A stretch of 64,000 nt of DNA from positions 992,001-1,056,000 of the forward strand of contig NZ_JAJAPX010000001.1 of the NCBI RefSeq assembly GCF_020523965.1, written 5' to 3'. This stretch comes from Neotamlana sargassicola (lineage in GTDB: Bacteria; Bacteroidota; Bacteroidia; Flavobacteriales; Flavobacteriaceae). A program made the position numbers and the translations under genes. Below the pieces are notes generated by a model, which saw nothing but the letters and a program-made list of their open reading frames with translations, was not told the DNA's origin and ran no database searches. Position 1 is the first letter of the stretch. Each line of letters opens with the position of its first letter. This document shows, piece by piece, positions 45,786 through 57,357 of this stretch.

Positions 45786-46345
45786 TGAAAGACATGTTTA
45801 TAATTGATAAAAATGAACAGTTAAATTTTTATTATTTTACCGAAAATTAAATAACGCGATAACAAGCAATTTAAAACCAATATAAATTTATAATGAAATA
45901 AAGCTTTAATTTAAATACATTTACTTCCCTCGTAAATATTTCTTAATCAAATCCATTCAATTTTAAAGTAGTAGTTATTAGTACAAAATTTATTAGTCCC
46001 AAACTAATTAAAATTTTAACCTATGAATGTAATTTATACTAATTTATGCTACATTGAGCACTTTTATTCAAGTTGTATCCTTTACACAACTTTAATGTTT
46101 TTTATTAAAAAAATAATAAGCAACAATGCATTAAATGATCGTTTTTGTAACTTAATTATTGTACAAGACTATCGTTTTTTCCTCAAAACAGTTATAGTAA
46201 GTTTTCTTTATTTAAAGGCTGTCTTTCATCCCAAAATATAAATCAAAAGATTAGTCTAACTGTTTATTTACCTACATTAAATAGTTAGCCTTCTATTTTA
46301 ATAAACAGAACAAGAGGACTCTAAATAACCCTAAAAAACATTAAA
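45786..46345. other. 560-base gap between giant genes A and B, no credible gene
   Basis: AT-rich. A 72-codon frame at 46023-46241 codes for a Phe/Ile/Cys-rich peptide with no signal or family character and is probably chance. It contains a hairpin at 46256-46288 and a short block (45996-46024) resembling the leader of the gene at 56281. I found no exact TAnnTTTG box. Confidence 0.6.
46256..46288 (+). promoter_or_regulatory. Leader hairpin upstream of giant gene B
   Basis: CTAACTGTTTA (46256-46266) pairs with TAAATAGTTAG (46278-46288) with one G-U pair, giving an 11-bp stem and 11-base loop, 57 bases before the ATG at 46346. No T run follows, so it is not a normal terminator. A leader element or chance AT-rich pairing are both possible. 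Confidence 0.3.
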
Positions 46346-49300
46346 ATGCGCCCCAACAAATTTAATTTTATCCTATTTCTAGCTTTCATTTGTTTTAATG
46401 CTGTAAATGCACAGTTAAGTGATTTGCATTATTTACCGCCTTTAAAACAGGATTCTAATAATGTAGCTATACAGCAACAAACTATTTACCTCTCTACACC
46501 AGTAACTACAGCATTTACTGTTAACGTTTATAGAGGAACAAGTACAACTGCTATAACAAGTTTTTCTCTGTCTAAAGGTACTCCGGTAACCTATAACTTA
46601 GCTAATGGAGATAATAATATTACTTTGGTAACAAATGCTAATACAGGTGTTGTTTTAAATAATTCAGGTTTAAGGTTTGAAGCTCCTTCAGGAGAAAAGT
46701 TTTATGTAAATTATAGAGGCAGATCAGGTTCTCAGGCGGCATCAATAACTTCAAAAGGAAGGGCTGCTTTGGGGCAGAGTTTTAAATGGGGAGGAGCACC
46801 AATTGAAGCAGACCATAGTAGTATGAGTGCTACCTTGGGTATTATGGCAACAGAAGATGATACTGAAGTAACCATTTCTGGATACAATCCTAATTGTGAA
46901 TTTAGATTAGGTACAGATGTTGATGGTATTACAGATAATACAATAACAATTACTTTACAACAAGGAGAGTCTTATGTGTTAGAGGCGGCTAAAGATGGAA
47001 CTACAGCCAATATAGATGGTTGGATTGGCGCTTCAATAGAAGCAGATAAAGATATAGCTATTAGTAATGGTATGTTGAACTTTGGTGTAAACCCTTCAAG
47101 CGCAAGTAGAGATGCAGGTGCAGATCAGCCAGTACCAGAAGATAAATTAGGTAAAGATTATGTTTTTGTAAGGGGGTATGGAGGTAGTTCTAACGAATAT
47201 ATAATTATTATTGGAACTCAAGACAATACAAATGTATATGTTAATGGTAATACAACACCATTTGCAAATATAGATGAAGGTGAATATGCCGAAATTCCGA
47301 GTACATACTTTTCCGGCACTACAGTTGGGCATAATATGTTAGTTACAACATCTAAAGATACTTATGCCTACCAAGTTGTTTCTGGGGATTCAGGTATACA
47401 CACCGTAAGTTTAAATTTTGTTGCACCAGTAAATTGTTTATTGCCGGATGCAATGAATCATATACACAATATCACAGATATTTCGGGAATAACAGCTTCC
47501 GGTGGAGTATTTATTATAGCTTCAACGTATACTCCCGATGCCAATATAACTGTGAAAGATGGTACAGGACCAATTGCCTTACCAGCATCATCGACAGTAG
47601 CTGGTACAACAGACTGGAAAACATTCTATATATCAGGGTTGTCTGGAGATGTTTCTGTAGAATCTTCAGGACCTATCGCTGTTGGTTTTTTAGGGTTTAA
47701 TGGAGCTCGTGGTATTGCAGGATATTTTTCTGGATTCGATACAGTACCAGAAGTAACTCTTCAGGTCTCTGGAGGTGGTTGTTTACCTGGTGCAGATGTT
47801 GAAGTTGTTGGTGAAAGTTTTGACTCATACCAATGGTTTGAAGATGGCGTTTTAATTCCAGGAGCTACAAGCGCTACTTATTCACCAACAACTTCTGCCG
47901 ATTATTATGTTAGAGTGGTAAAAGGAGGATGTACCTATGATTCTCAATCACTTTCCGCATATTATTGTGATCCAGATGTGTTAATAAATAAAACAGTAGA
48001 TAAAAATAAGGTTGTAGAAGGAGAAACCGCTATTTTCACTATCGAAGTTCAAAATTTAGGTGCCAATCCAGTAACTAATTTAACTGTGGTTGATAATATA
48101 CCTTCGGGATTAACTTTAATCAGTTCAAATCCTTCGGTTGGTTCTTGGAGTGGAAGTACTTGGACTATTGGAACTCTAAACAGCGGTGTAAAAGAGACTA
48201 TAGAATTAGAAGTTCAAGCAGATCAAATAAATACGCATAGTGTAACTTTAACAAATACAGCCTACAATAATCAAACAGAAACAGATGCTAACGTAACAAC
48301 AGATAGTCCATCGGCAGATATAACAATTTACAATTATATTAGTGAAGCTTCAATAGATTTTGATGGTGTAGACGATTATTTATCAAGACCAGGTTTTTTA
48401 GAAGGGTTAGATCAAATTACAATTATGGCTTGGGTAAAAACCGATTCTGGAAATAACTCTAATATGGTTGTTGCTGGGGAAGATGAAGGCGTAAAATTAT
48501 GGTTAAAAAATGGAAGAAAACCATCTATTACTATTAATACAAAATATGCCTTAAGCGAAACATCTGTTAGTTGTAGTTGCTCTTTAAATTACGATGAGTG
48601 GCATCATATTGCGGCAACCTATTCGAGATATACAGGCTTAATTAAACTTTATGTTGATGGAGAATTAGAAAAATCAACCTTAAAACTATTGTCATTAACC
48701 GAGATTGAATCTAGCTCAAATGCTAACGGTAGCTTTGAAATTGGTCGTTTATCCAGTAATGCTTCAGATAAAGAATATTTTAAAGGCGATATAGACGAAG
48801 TAAGAGTTTTTAATGTGGCATTAGCCGATTCTCAAATTCAAAAAATGGTGTATCAAGAAATTGAAGATGTTTCGGGTAATGTTTATGGTAAAGCTATACC
48901 AAAGCCTATTACAACTAGTGATGTTTCAGAAACCATATCATGGTCTAACCTTATCGCTTATTATCCAATGACTGATATTGATATTGCTTCAGATGTTGTG
49001 AATGATTTTTCAGAAAGTGGAAATGATTTAAATTTATATAATATTTCAACCATTGTAGAACAAACAGCACCGATGCCTTACGAGTCTGCTAGCGATGGTG
49101 CTTGGGAAATCGAAAGCACTTGGTTACATGGCACTGTATGGGACATTGAAGATGTCGCTAGTAATAAAGATTGGAGCATTGTTAAAATAGCTAGTAATGT
49201 AACAACAACAAATTCACACAATAACTTAGGTTTAATTATTGAAGATGACGTTTCACTTACAGTAAGCGACGAAAACGAAATTAATAATAGTTGGTACTTA

Positions 49301-50950
49301 GAACTAAAAGGTACTTTAGATTTAGAAGATGATTGCCAGCTAATACAAACTTCAACTAGCGATTTGGTAACTTCGGCATTAGGTAAAATTCGTCGTCGCC
49401 AAGAAGGAACTTCAAGTGCATTCTGGTATAACTATTGGGGTTCGCCTGTTGGTACATTAAGTGCTACTAGTTTAACCGATAATAATGCTTCAACAAACAA
49501 CGATAACAATACCCCATTTAACTTAAATATGTTAAAAGATGGTGACGGTAACCCAATGACTTTTACCTCAAGTTATACAGCAAACGGTAATATTAGTACC
49601 TATTGGTTATACACTTATAAAAATGGGTTAACTTATTGGGATTGGAAGAAAATTGGGACATCGTCAAATGTTTCGGCAGGTGTTGGTTATACCCAAAAAG
49701 GAACAGGAATTTCCGAAGATTTTCAAGAATATATTTTTGAAGGTAAACCAAACAACGGTACCGTAGTTTTAAACGTAACAGATAAAGGTGGTTTTGGTTC
49801 TACTTCTGGATCAACAAAAACCGAATATTTAGTAGCGAACCCTTACCCTTCTGCTATCGATATACATGAATTTATCGATGATAACTATGGTGTAATTGCT
49901 GGTTACGTGCAGTTGTGGCAACAATGGGATGGAGCCTCACATAACCTTAACGAGTACGATGGAGGGTATGCTACAGTAACTAAATTAGGTTCTATTAAAG
50001 CTTATCAATTCCAAGGCATTTTAGGTGCAATTTTTGGCGCTGTTCGTGGTACATTAACTCCAACAAGATATGTGCCAGTTGGTCAAGGGTTTATGGTAGA
50101 GGTTGTTTCAGATGGAGAAATAAAGTTTAAAAATAGTCAGCGTGTTTTTATAAAAGAATCGGATAGTAATGGATCATATAATTCTGGATCTATATTTCTT
50201 AAGTCTAATTCAAAAGGCGACGATAAAGACAGTACAAGTAAAAACGAAAGTGATGATGATTTTATGAAAATGAGAATTGAAATTACTTCTATTGCTGGCC
50301 CTGAAACTAATAGAGAATTACTTTTAGGATTTAGTAATACTACTACAGATGCATTCGATTATGGGTACGAGGCAGAGTGCGTAGAGGTTACCAATAACGA
50401 TTTATTGTTAGACTTAGAAGGTGCCGATATGACCATTCAGGCTTACGGAGAAATAACAAGCGACAAAGTTGTAGGTTTAAACTTTAGGTCTTCGGGCAAT
50501 AATAGTTTTGAAATAACGGCAACCGACTTCGAAAGTTTTAACGATGATCAGGAAGTGTATTTACGCGATAATTTAACCAATACTTATTTCGATTTAACCG
50601 GAAACGAAGCTTATAGTTTTACCTCAGAGCAAGGTATTTTTAACGACCGTTTCGAAATAGTATTCCAGAGTAAGAGTCAAACCTTAAGTTCAGAGCAAGC
50701 TCAGTTTGATGCTAATTATATGTATTTCCAAAATACAACTAATATGTTTTATGTTAAAAAGTTTAGTGGCTCTGCTAAAAACTTAGCCGTAATAAACATG
50801 AAAGGTCAACGTATTATGGAACTGGAAAATGTAGATAATTATACGTTAGAAAATGGAATAGATTTAAGTAACATAGCAACAGGAGCCTATGTAGTTTGCT
50901 TACAAACAAGTGCGAATGAGGTGCTTACCAAAAAAATAATAAAAAAATAA
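46346..50950 (+). CDS. Giant T9SS-secreted surface protein B (IgGFc-binding-like head, Ig, DUF11, LamG, type A tail)
   Basis: 1534 residues. Signal peptide ending NAVNAQ. The head (~30-460) resembles the IgGFc_binding domain (YLSTPVTTAFTVNVYRGT; GRAALGQSFKWGGAP; EDDTEVTISGYNP). Next come an Ig-like domain (~470-540, YQWFEDGVLIPGATSATY), a DUF11 repeat (~543-650, INKTVDKNKVVEGETAIFTI), a LamG-like domain (~665-840, [18 protein letters not shown]), and the same C-terminal layout as A and [46 protein letters not shown], type A tail ending TKKIIKK. The C-terminal half is clearly homologous to A and C but much more diverged than they are from each other. It has no thrombospondin repeats. Probable surface adhesin. 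Confidence 0.92.
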   Translation: MRPNKFNFILFLAFICFNAVNAQLSDLHYLPPLKQDSNNVAIQQQTIYLSTPVTTAFTVNVYRGTSTTAITSFSLSKGTPVTYNLANGDNNITLVTNANTGVVLNNSGLRFEAPSGEKFYVNYRGRSGSQAASITSKGRAALGQSFKWGGAPIEADHSSMSATLGIMATEDDTEVTISGYNPNCEFRLGTDVDGITDNTITITLQQGESYVLEAAKDGTTANIDGWIGASIEADKDIAISNGMLNFGVNPSSASRDAGADQPVPEDKLGKDYVFVRGYGGSSNEYIIIIGTQDNTNVYVNGNTTPFANIDEGEYAEIPSTYFSGTTVGHNMLVTTSKDTYAYQVVSGDSGIHTVSLNFVAPVNCLLPDAMNHIHNITDISGITASGGVFIIASTYTPDANITVKDGTGPIALPASSTVAGTTDWKTFYISGLSGDVSVESSGPIAVGFLGFNGARGIAGYFSGFDTVPEVTLQVSGGGCLPGADVEVVGESFDSYQWFEDGVLIPGATSATYSPTTSADYYVRVVKGGCTYDSQSLSAYYCDPDVLINKTVDKNKVVEGETAIFTIEVQNLGANPVTNLTVVDNIPSGLTLISSNPSVGSWSGSTWTIGTLNSGVKETIELEVQADQINTHSVTLTNTAYNNQTETDANVTTDSPSADITIYNYISEASIDFDGVDDYLSRPGFLEGLDQITIMAWVKTDSGNNSNMVVAGEDEGVKLWLKNGRKPSITINTKYALSETSVSCSCSLNYDEWHHIAATYSRYTGLIKLYVDGELEKSTLKLLSLTEIESSSNANGSFEIGRLSSNASDKEYFKGDIDEVRVFNVALADSQIQKMVYQEIEDVSGNVYGKAIPKPITTSDVSETISWSNLIAYYPMTDIDIASDVVNDFSESGNDLNLYNISTIVEQTAPMPYESASDGAWEIESTWLHGTVWDIEDVASNKDWSIVKIASNVTTTNSHNNLGLIIEDDVSLTVSDENEINNSWYLELKGTLDLEDDCQLIQTSTSDLVTSALGKIRRRQEGTSSAFWYNYWGSPVGTLSATSLTDNNASTNNDNNTPFNLNMLKDGDGNPMTFTSSYTANGNISTYWLYTYKNGLTYWDWKKIGTSSNVSAGVGYTQKGTGISEDFQEYIFEGKPNNGTVVLNVTDKGGFGSTSGSTKTEYLVANPYPSAIDIHEFIDDNYGVIAGYVQLWQQWDGASHNLNEYDGGYATVTKLGSIKAYQFQGILGAIFGAVRGTLTPTRYVPVGQGFMVEVVSDGEIKFKNSQRVFIKESDSNGSYNSGSIFLKSNSKGDDKDSTSKNESDDDFMKMRIEITSIAGPETNRELLLGFSNTTTDAFDYGYEAECVEVTNNDLLLDLEGADMTIQAYGEITSDKVVGLNFRSSGNNSFEITATDFESFNDDQEVYLRDNLTNTYFDLTGNEAYSFTSEQGIFNDRFEIVFQSKSQTLSSEQAQFDANYMYFQNTTNMFYVKKFSGSAKNLAVINMKGQRIMELENVDNYTLENGIDLSNIATGAYVVCLQTSANEVLTKKIIKK

Positions 50951-50963
50951 TATAAATGAGATT

Positions 50964-50992
50964 AACTAAACCTCAGTTTTTGGGGTTTAGTT
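50964..50992 (+). terminator. Terminator after giant gene B
   Basis: AACTAAACCTC pairs with GGGGTTTAGTT (11 bp including one G-U, loop AGTTTTT), 13 bases after the stop codon, followed by a short T-rich stretch. Confidence 0.6.
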
Positions 50993-51101
50993 GATTTATT
51001 AAATTATGTAAACATCAAACATTACAGGCTCAATAAGTCGGCTTACATAATTAATTAACAGTTTTATTTGTGCTTAGCTAAAACAAAATAAACTAGAAAC
51101 C

Positions 51102-54100
51102 ATGATTAAAAAGTTAACATTATTCTCAAGTTTGCTATTGCTTTTAAATTTGCCATTTTCTTTGGGAGCGCAATGCGATAGCTGCGATGTTATTGGTCCA
51201 AATAGTGGCAATGTTACATTTTACAGTAATACAACAACTTGCTTTACATCTAATGCAACTTTGGGCGATGTTATATTTCAAAATAATAGTAAGGTTTGTA
51301 TAGCTCCTGGAGTAACTGTAACTATTCAAAATAATTTAAACACAACAAATGGCCATGATATTTCAATTGAAGTACAAGGTTCATTGCATTTTAACCAAAG
51401 CCCAACCTTTAATGCTAATTTTTCATTAAACGTTCAATCTTCTGGGTATATAAAATCCGGAAATTCGGGCAATGGTACTTTTACATTTAATGGTTCTGGA
51501 GTAAATATTTATAAAAATTCTGGAATATCAGAGTTTGGAGTTTTACAGTTTAATAATGCTGCGGCTACTAATAGTATTTATAATTACGGAACATTTAATG
51601 TAACTAATATGAATGTGCAAGGAGCCACAAATTTCATAAATCAAGAAACTTTAAATATTGCATCTAATTTTAGTTTTAGCGCCAATTCTGTATTAACTAA
51701 TTGCGGAACAATTACTGCACAATCTGGGTTTAACTTAAATGGGGGATCTGTAATTAACACCAATACATTTAACGTAGTTGGTGGGGATATAGATTTTGGT
51801 AGTTCAAACTCATCTATGTACAATTATTCAACCATGTATATTGGCGGAAAAATTAACATGGCAGGTACGAGTAATATTTTGTATAACGAAGGTTTGCTTA
51901 CAATTGATGGGAGTATACAAGGAACCATTGGTAAAATTCAAGGGCCTTCAGATAACACAAAACTAGGTTATATAAAATGGGGAACTAAACCAAATGTTGG
52001 ATCTGGTGCCGAAATAGGGCCTAATTTAGACATAGAATATATTGGTGGTTCAACCGGTGCTCAAAAAGCAAATGTTTATTCAACTTTTAATGGTACAGAA
52101 TTAGCAAATGTATCAAAAGCTTGTGAGGTTTATGGAAATTGTTCGGCATCCATGGATACCGTTGGAGGAACGTGTGCAGACCCCGATGCTAATATCGATG
52201 CTTGTTCTAGTGGAACAATAATAGGTACACCAACAGAAAACGATTCTGATGGAGATGGTATAATTAATTCTTGCGATTTAGACGATGATAATGACGGTAT
52301 TCTAGATGTTCTAGAAATGAATACGCCAACCGGATACATTGATTTAGGGCAAACTTTTAGCGATAATACTTCAACATCTGGAGTAATAAATAACGTTTAC
52401 CCTTTTGCATCAAATTTTGCAAATTTTAATTATAGCTTAGAAGGAAGCGCTATATGGGGTTCTGGAGTTAGTTCGGCTACTACAGCTGGAATAACGGGAT
52501 ATTATATGAATTTACAAATTAGAAATTCTGATTTTGTAAATGGAGATTATGGAGTTTATGTTTTTGAGTTTGATGAGCCAGTTTACAATTTAAACTTTAA
52601 AATGGGAGGTTTCGATTTTGAAGATAGAGCAGATTTTGAAGCTACCCTAAATGGAATAAATTCTCCGGTTAATATTACAGATATTAATTTAGGAACAAAT
52701 GGTACATTGTCTAATCAAACGGTTATAGGTTCTTCTACAACTGCCGGTAATGCCCCAGCAAACAGTGTTGAAGTTGCAATAAATGGTCCGATGGATAAAC
52801 TAGTTATTCGAACGGCAAAAAACAATGGAAATGCAAACAATGTGACTTTACAGATTTATGAGTTATCTTATTCTACTGAAATCCAAACAGATTTAGATAG
52901 TTATCCCAATCATTTAGACCTCGACAGCGACAACGACGGTATTCCAGATAATATAGAAGCTCAACCTACGGTAGGATATGTATTACCCACCTATGGTTAC
53001 GATTTAGATGGAGTAGATAACAATTACACCGGCGGTTTAGGATTAGAAGACACTGACAACGATGGCACGCCCGATTACATAGATTTAGACAGTGATAACG
53101 ATGGTACGCCCGATATAGAAGAAAACGGTATGGCTAACGCCGTAAGCGGAACCGATACCGATGGTGATGGTTTAGACGATGCTTTCGAGACCAATGGGGT
53201 AAACGATGTGAGTTTAGATGTAAACGAAGACATCGAAGATCCTACCGATTTAAGCATATTACCCGATGCCGATGGCGATGTACTTACCACCGGCGATGTA
53301 GATTACCGCGACGAATTAACGGTACTTTCTGAGGTAGCGACTATCGATTTTGATGGTGTAGACGATTATTTAGATGGCACACCATTTATAACCAATTGGG
53401 ACAATGGTACCATAATGAGTTGGATAAAAATAGAGCACGATAATGATGGTAACCTACCAAATATGTACAGTATAGCAGGGCAAGAAAGTATGCGATTGTA
53501 CATTACTAACGGTCGCACACCAGCGTTTTATGTAATAACCCAAGACCAAGTAACCTCATCGAGTAACTATCCCTCATCAAATATAAGTGTACAACCCGAT
53601 CCATTATTAGGCATCAGCTTAAAGAATGATATGTGGTATCATGTTGCAGGCGTTTTTAATTCTTCGGAAGAAACGGTAAAAATATATTTAAACGGCGAAT
53701 TAGTCGGAACCACCTCAAGTGGGTATTTAAACTCCGAATTAATCACACAAAATTATGATGGTACACCACACATTTACTCCACCCGTGAGTTTACAATAGG
53801 TCGTTACCCAACCAATACAAGTGCCTCAGGATTTGGACATTTTAGAGGTAATATAGACGAGGTACGCGTGTTCGACACCGCCTTAACGGCAGAGCAAATT
53901 CAACAAATGGTTTACCAAGAGATTGAAAATAATGGGGGAGTAATTCAAGGTAGTATAATTCCAAAAGACGTAGAAGACCATAGCTTAGGAAGTAAAGTAT
54001 CATGGTTAAATTTACAAGGTTACTACCCAATGACCAATATCATTAGTGGCACAACTAGCGATTATTCAAGTACAGGTAATAATTTAACCCTACATAATAT

Positions 54101-55988
54101 AACCACGGTACAAGAACAAACCGCGCCTATGCCTTACGAAACAGCAGCAGCAGGAGATTGGACTAGTACATCAACATGGTTACATGGCACTGTATGGGAT
54201 ATTACAGAAGTAGCAGATTTAAAAGACTGGAGTATCGTTCATATAAAAGATGATACCGAAATAACCGGCTCACATAACAGTTTAGGATTATTAATCGATT
54301 CAGGTAAGACCTTAACGGTACATGGAGACCATGAGATAAATAACAGTTGGTATTTTGAGTTAAATGGTACGTTAGATTTAGAAGATGATTCACAATTAGT
54401 ACAAGGCATTCGTAGCGACTTGGTAACCTCTTCAACGGGCAAGGTGTTACGTCGTCAAGAAGGGACATCCAATGCCTTTAGGTATAATTATTGGAGTTCT
54501 CCAGTAGGGGCTTTAGGCACCACGCCATTAAGCGATAATAATACAACAAGTAATAATGCTAATAATAGTGCTTTTAACTTAAACATGTTAAAAGATGCAA
54601 GCGGTAATAATTGGACGTTTGTATCAGGATATACAGGAAATAATAGTATAAGCACGTATTGGTTGTATACCTACAAAAATGGATTAAAGTATTGGGATTG
54701 GGCGCAAATAGGTCCGTCGTCTAATATAGGGACAGGAGTAGGCTATACACAAAAAGGAACAGGAGTATCAGGAGCGACCCAGCAATATATATTTGAAGGT
54801 AAGCCTAATAACGGTACAATAAAAATAGCAGTAAACGATAGAGGCGGTTCAGGATCCGTGCCAGATGTTTCAAAGACCGAATATTTAGTAGGTAACCCTT
54901 ATGCATCAGCCATAGATATTCACCAATTTATAGAGGATAATCAAGGTGTAATCGATGGCACAGTAAGTGTTTGGCAACAATGGGCAGGAAACTCCCATTA
55001 TTTAAGTGAATATGAAGGCGGATATGCTCAAATAAACAAATTAGGAAGTATACGAGCGTATCAATTTGTAGGTATATCAGGCGCGAACAATGGTTCGCAA
55101 GACGGCACGATAGTACCAACTAGGTACATGCCCGTTGGTCAAGGATTTATGGTAGAAGTAATAGCCGATGGAGAGGTTGAGTTTAATAATGGTCAACGCG
55201 TGTTTATAAAAGAGTCTGATGCCGATGGCAGCGAATATAACGGTTCGGTGTTTTCAAAAAGTAGTGATAGTAAAACGGCACAGGCATCAGCAGGTGGAAT
55301 GCAAAAGTTACGCTTAAGTTTAACATCAGTATCTGGACCCAAAACCAATAGAGAGTTGTTGTTAGGATTTAGCGATTATACCAGCGACGATTATGATTAT
55401 GGATACGATGCGAAGTGCACAGCGACCAACAAGAACGATTTATTGCTAGCATTAAATGGTCAGGGTATGACCATGCAAGCCTATGGAGTAATAAGTGCAG
55501 AGAAGGAGATTCCGTTGCAGTTTAATTCGTCGGGCAACAATAGTTTTAAGATTCAGTTAAGCGAACAAATTAATATACCATCAGATCAGGCAATATATTT
55601 ACGCGATAGTACCACCGATGTGTATTTTGATTTAAGCCAAGGCGAAGCATATAGTTTTACTAGTGAACAAGGGAAATTTAACGAACGTTTTGCGATAGTA
55701 TTCCAGAGTAAAGCAGAGACCTTATCAGTAAATGAATCTCAGGCAGAAGCTAATTTTATGTATTACCAAAATAGCACAAACACGTTTTATGTAAAGAAGT
55801 TAAACGCTCAAGTAAAGAATTTAGCAGTAATCAATATGCGGGGACAACGCGTTATAGAGCAAGAAAATGTTGAGCAATCACGGTTAGAAAATGGTATAGT
55901 GTTAAGTAATATATCAACAGGAGCCTACGTCGTTTGTTTACGCACCGATGCTAATGAAGTACTCACTAAAAAAATTATTGTGAAATAA
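51102..55988 (+). CDS. Giant T9SS-secreted surface protein C (beta-helix-like head, thrombospondin-3 repeats, LamG, type A tail)
   Basis: 1628 residues. Signal peptide ending LPFSLGAQ. The head (~25-340) is an Asn/Ser/Gly-rich run of short strands ([59 protein letters not shown]) that looks like a parallel beta helix. One thrombospondin-3 pair ([20 protein letters not shown], ~385) and a ~190-residue beta domain follow. From ~598 ([15 protein letters not shown]) to the end it is almost the same as protein A from ~1124: more thrombospondin repeats, LamG at ~742, and the type A T9SS tail. Only the head differs, so it may bind a different target with the same anchor and stalk. Confidence 0.92.
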   Translation: MIKKLTLFSSLLLLLNLPFSLGAQCDSCDVIGPNSGNVTFYSNTTTCFTSNATLGDVIFQNNSKVCIAPGVTVTIQNNLNTTNGHDISIEVQGSLHFNQSPTFNANFSLNVQSSGYIKSGNSGNGTFTFNGSGVNIYKNSGISEFGVLQFNNAAATNSIYNYGTFNVTNMNVQGATNFINQETLNIASNFSFSANSVLTNCGTITAQSGFNLNGGSVINTNTFNVVGGDIDFGSSNSSMYNYSTMYIGGKINMAGTSNILYNEGLLTIDGSIQGTIGKIQGPSDNTKLGYIKWGTKPNVGSGAEIGPNLDIEYIGGSTGAQKANVYSTFNGTELANVSKACEVYGNCSASMDTVGGTCADPDANIDACSSGTIIGTPTENDSDGDGIINSCDLDDDNDGILDVLEMNTPTGYIDLGQTFSDNTSTSGVINNVYPFASNFANFNYSLEGSAIWGSGVSSATTAGITGYYMNLQIRNSDFVNGDYGVYVFEFDEPVYNLNFKMGGFDFEDRADFEATLNGINSPVNITDINLGTNGTLSNQTVIGSSTTAGNAPANSVEVAINGPMDKLVIRTAKNNGNANNVTLQIYELSYSTEIQTDLDSYPNHLDLDSDNDGIPDNIEAQPTVGYVLPTYGYDLDGVDNNYTGGLGLEDTDNDGTPDYIDLDSDNDGTPDIEENGMANAVSGTDTDGDGLDDAFETNGVNDVSLDVNEDIEDPTDLSILPDADGDVLTTGDVDYRDELTVLSEVATIDFDGVDDYLDGTPFITNWDNGTIMSWIKIEHDNDGNLPNMYSIAGQESMRLYITNGRTPAFYVITQDQVTSSSNYPSSNISVQPDPLLGISLKNDMWYHVAGVFNSSEETVKIYLNGELVGTTSSGYLNSELITQNYDGTPHIYSTREFTIGRYPTNTSASGFGHFRGNIDEVRVFDTALTAEQIQQMVYQEIENNGGVIQGSIIPKDVEDHSLGSKVSWLNLQGYYPMTNIISGTTSDYSSTGNNLTLHNITTVQEQTAPMPYETAAAGDWTSTSTWLHGTVWDITEVADLKDWSIVHIKDDTEITGSHNSLGLLIDSGKTLTVHGDHEINNSWYFELNGTLDLEDDSQLVQGIRSDLVTSSTGKVLRRQEGTSNAFRYNYWSSPVGALGTTPLSDNNTTSNNANNSAFNLNMLKDASGNNWTFVSGYTGNNSISTYWLYTYKNGLKYWDWAQIGPSSNIGTGVGYTQKGTGVSGATQQYIFEGKPNNGTIKIAVNDRGGSGSVPDVSKTEYLVGNPYASAIDIHQFIEDNQGVIDGTVSVWQQWAGNSHYLSEYEGGYAQINKLGSIRAYQFVGISGANNGSQDGTIVPTRYMPVGQGFMVEVIADGEVEFNNGQRVFIKESDADGSEYNGSVFSKSSDSKTAQASAGGMQKLRLSLTSVSGPKTNRELLLGFSDYTSDDYDYGYDAKCTATNKNDLLLALNGQGMTMQAYGVISAEKEIPLQFNSSGNNSFKIQLSEQINIPSDQAIYLRDSTTDVYFDLSQGEAYSFTSEQGKFNERFAIVFQSKAETLSVNESQAEANFMYYQNSTNTFYVKKLNAQVKNLAVINMRGQRVIEQENVEQSRLENGIVLSNISTGAYVVCLRTDANEVLTKKIIVK
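52893..55988 (+). repeat. C-terminal module copy 2 (near-identical to 42690-45785)
   Basis: Second copy of the ~3.09 kb module, 10203 bases downstream of the first, in the same reading frame and orientation. Differences are scattered, with long identical runs (for example around 53340-53500). Such identity between two genes separated by the diverged gene B implies recent conversion or duplication. Confidence 0.95.
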
Positions 55989-56013
55989 GAAATGCAATAA
56001 AAATAGCTTTTAT

Positions 56014-56046
56014 AAAAAGATCAAAATAATTTATTTTGATCTTTTT
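56014..56046 (+). terminator. Terminator after giant gene C
   Basis: Near-perfect 16-bp palindrome AAAAAGATCAAAATAA / TTATTTTGATCTTTTT with one central base, running into T residues, 25 bases after the stop codon. The rest of the gap to 56281 is AT-rich, with nothing else recognisable. Confidence 0.75.
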
Positions 56047-56280
56047 TTATATAATTTATTGGGATTGGAAAGCTTTACGTTATGGATTTTAAAATAACCA
56101 AATTCGATGTTTAATTGGTGCAAACAGATAAATAGATAAAATAAAATGTCAAGCGATTATAAGTTTTATAGCCAGAAAACTGTAACTATTATAGAATAAA
56201 GGATGGGTTATTTAATTTAAATGTTATTTTTATCTCAAGTTTTTAATGTCCCAAGTTAAAATTAACCTATTCAACCAAAA

Positions 56281-57165
56281 TTGTTGGATTTGAAAAAGGA
56301 CTATAATAACATTAAGAAATGTATTGGGATAATATTATTAATCTTATCAATTGCTGCTAATGCTCAATTAAATAATGATATAGGTAGTGTTGAAGCCTAT
56401 CGTATATTAAATGAGCGTTCTAATAAAACAACTTCAAGCGCATCAAGTCCTGTTATTATAAAAACAACCAATTCAGGGTTTAAAAAAATTAGGATAGAAT
56501 TTAATGGAGTTGAAGGTTCGTTTGCAAGTCGTGAGTTGTTATTAGGTTTCAGTGAAAAAACTTCCGATGGTTTTGATTATGGATATGACTCAGAAAGCAC
56601 TTTACATGCCGATGACTTAGGTTTAAATTTAAACGGAAAGAATTATGGTATACAAGCTTACTCCCAATTAACTTCAAAAAAAGTTGTAAAATTAAACCAT
56701 CAAGCGTCTGGAAATCATCGATTTGTAATTAATATTACTGAATTGGAGAATATAGAGGAAGATCAGGATATTTTTTTAATAGATAAAATGAACAATGTGT
56801 ATTTTGATCTATCAAAAGGAGATGGATATGAATTTTATTCTATTAAAGGAATTTTTTCTGATCGTTTTGAAATTGTTTTTCAAGAGGATTCACAAACATT
56901 ACATGCTAATAACGTTAGCTTTACTACAAAAAACATGTATTTACAAAGAAATATAAATACCTTTTTTGCAAAGCAATTAATTAACGGAGCAAGCAAATTA
57001 ACTGTCGTAAATTTACAAGGTCAAAAAATATTGGAGCTATTTAATGTTACTCAGCAAGATTTAGAATCGGGCATATCTTTTAATAATTTTTTAAGCAATA
57101 CTTACGTGGTATTATTACAAACTAAAAGCCACGGCATTCTTACCAAAAAAGTAGTTGTGAAATAA
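56281..57165 (+). CDS. Short T9SS cargo made of the giants' C-terminal module only (paralogue 1)
   Basis: 294 residues. Signal peptide ends SIAANAQ. After ~35 low-complexity residues the protein consists of the segment seen at the C-termini of A, B and [33 protein letters not shown], a beta-rich stretch, then a type A T9SS tail (KLTVVNLQGQKILEL; TKKVVVK). No head, LamG or thrombospondin repeats. No ATG is available; TTG codons at 56281 or 56290 (giving MKKDYNNIKK) are the possible starts. It was probably exported and attached like the giants; its function is unknown. It might be a minimal cargo, a decoy or a recombination donor. Confidence 0.8.
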   Translation: MLDLKKDYNNIKKCIGIILLILSIAANAQLNNDIGSVEAYRILNERSNKTTSSASSPVIIKTTNSGFKKIRIEFNGVEGSFASRELLLGFSEKTSDGFDYGYDSESTLHADDLGLNLNGKNYGIQAYSQLTSKKVVKLNHQASGNHRFVINITELENIEEDQDIFLIDKMNNVYFDLSKGDGYEFYSIKGIFSDRFEIVFQEDSQTLHANNVSFTTKNMYLQRNINTFFAKQLINGASKLTVVNLQGQKILELFNVTQQDLESGISFNNFLSNTYVVLLQTKSHGILTKKVVVK

Positions 57166-57357
57166 GCAGAGTTTTTCTATAATTATTGTGCTAGTATAAT
57201 CAGGAAACAAAATTTATGTAATATTTTTATATTTTATTATTAAAGAAAAATCTTTCAAAAATATGATGAAACGCATATTTTTAAAGATAAAATGCATTAA
57301 AAACAGCTAAAACGACATTTTGTTTCTATTTTCGTTAATTTCTTATGTAATGTTTTT

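Noticed and set aside
46023-46241. 72-codon open frame in the gap before giant gene B
   Set aside because: The peptide is rich in Phe, Ile, Tyr and Cys with no signal peptide, domain or neighbour support. It is best explained by chance in AT-rich sequence.
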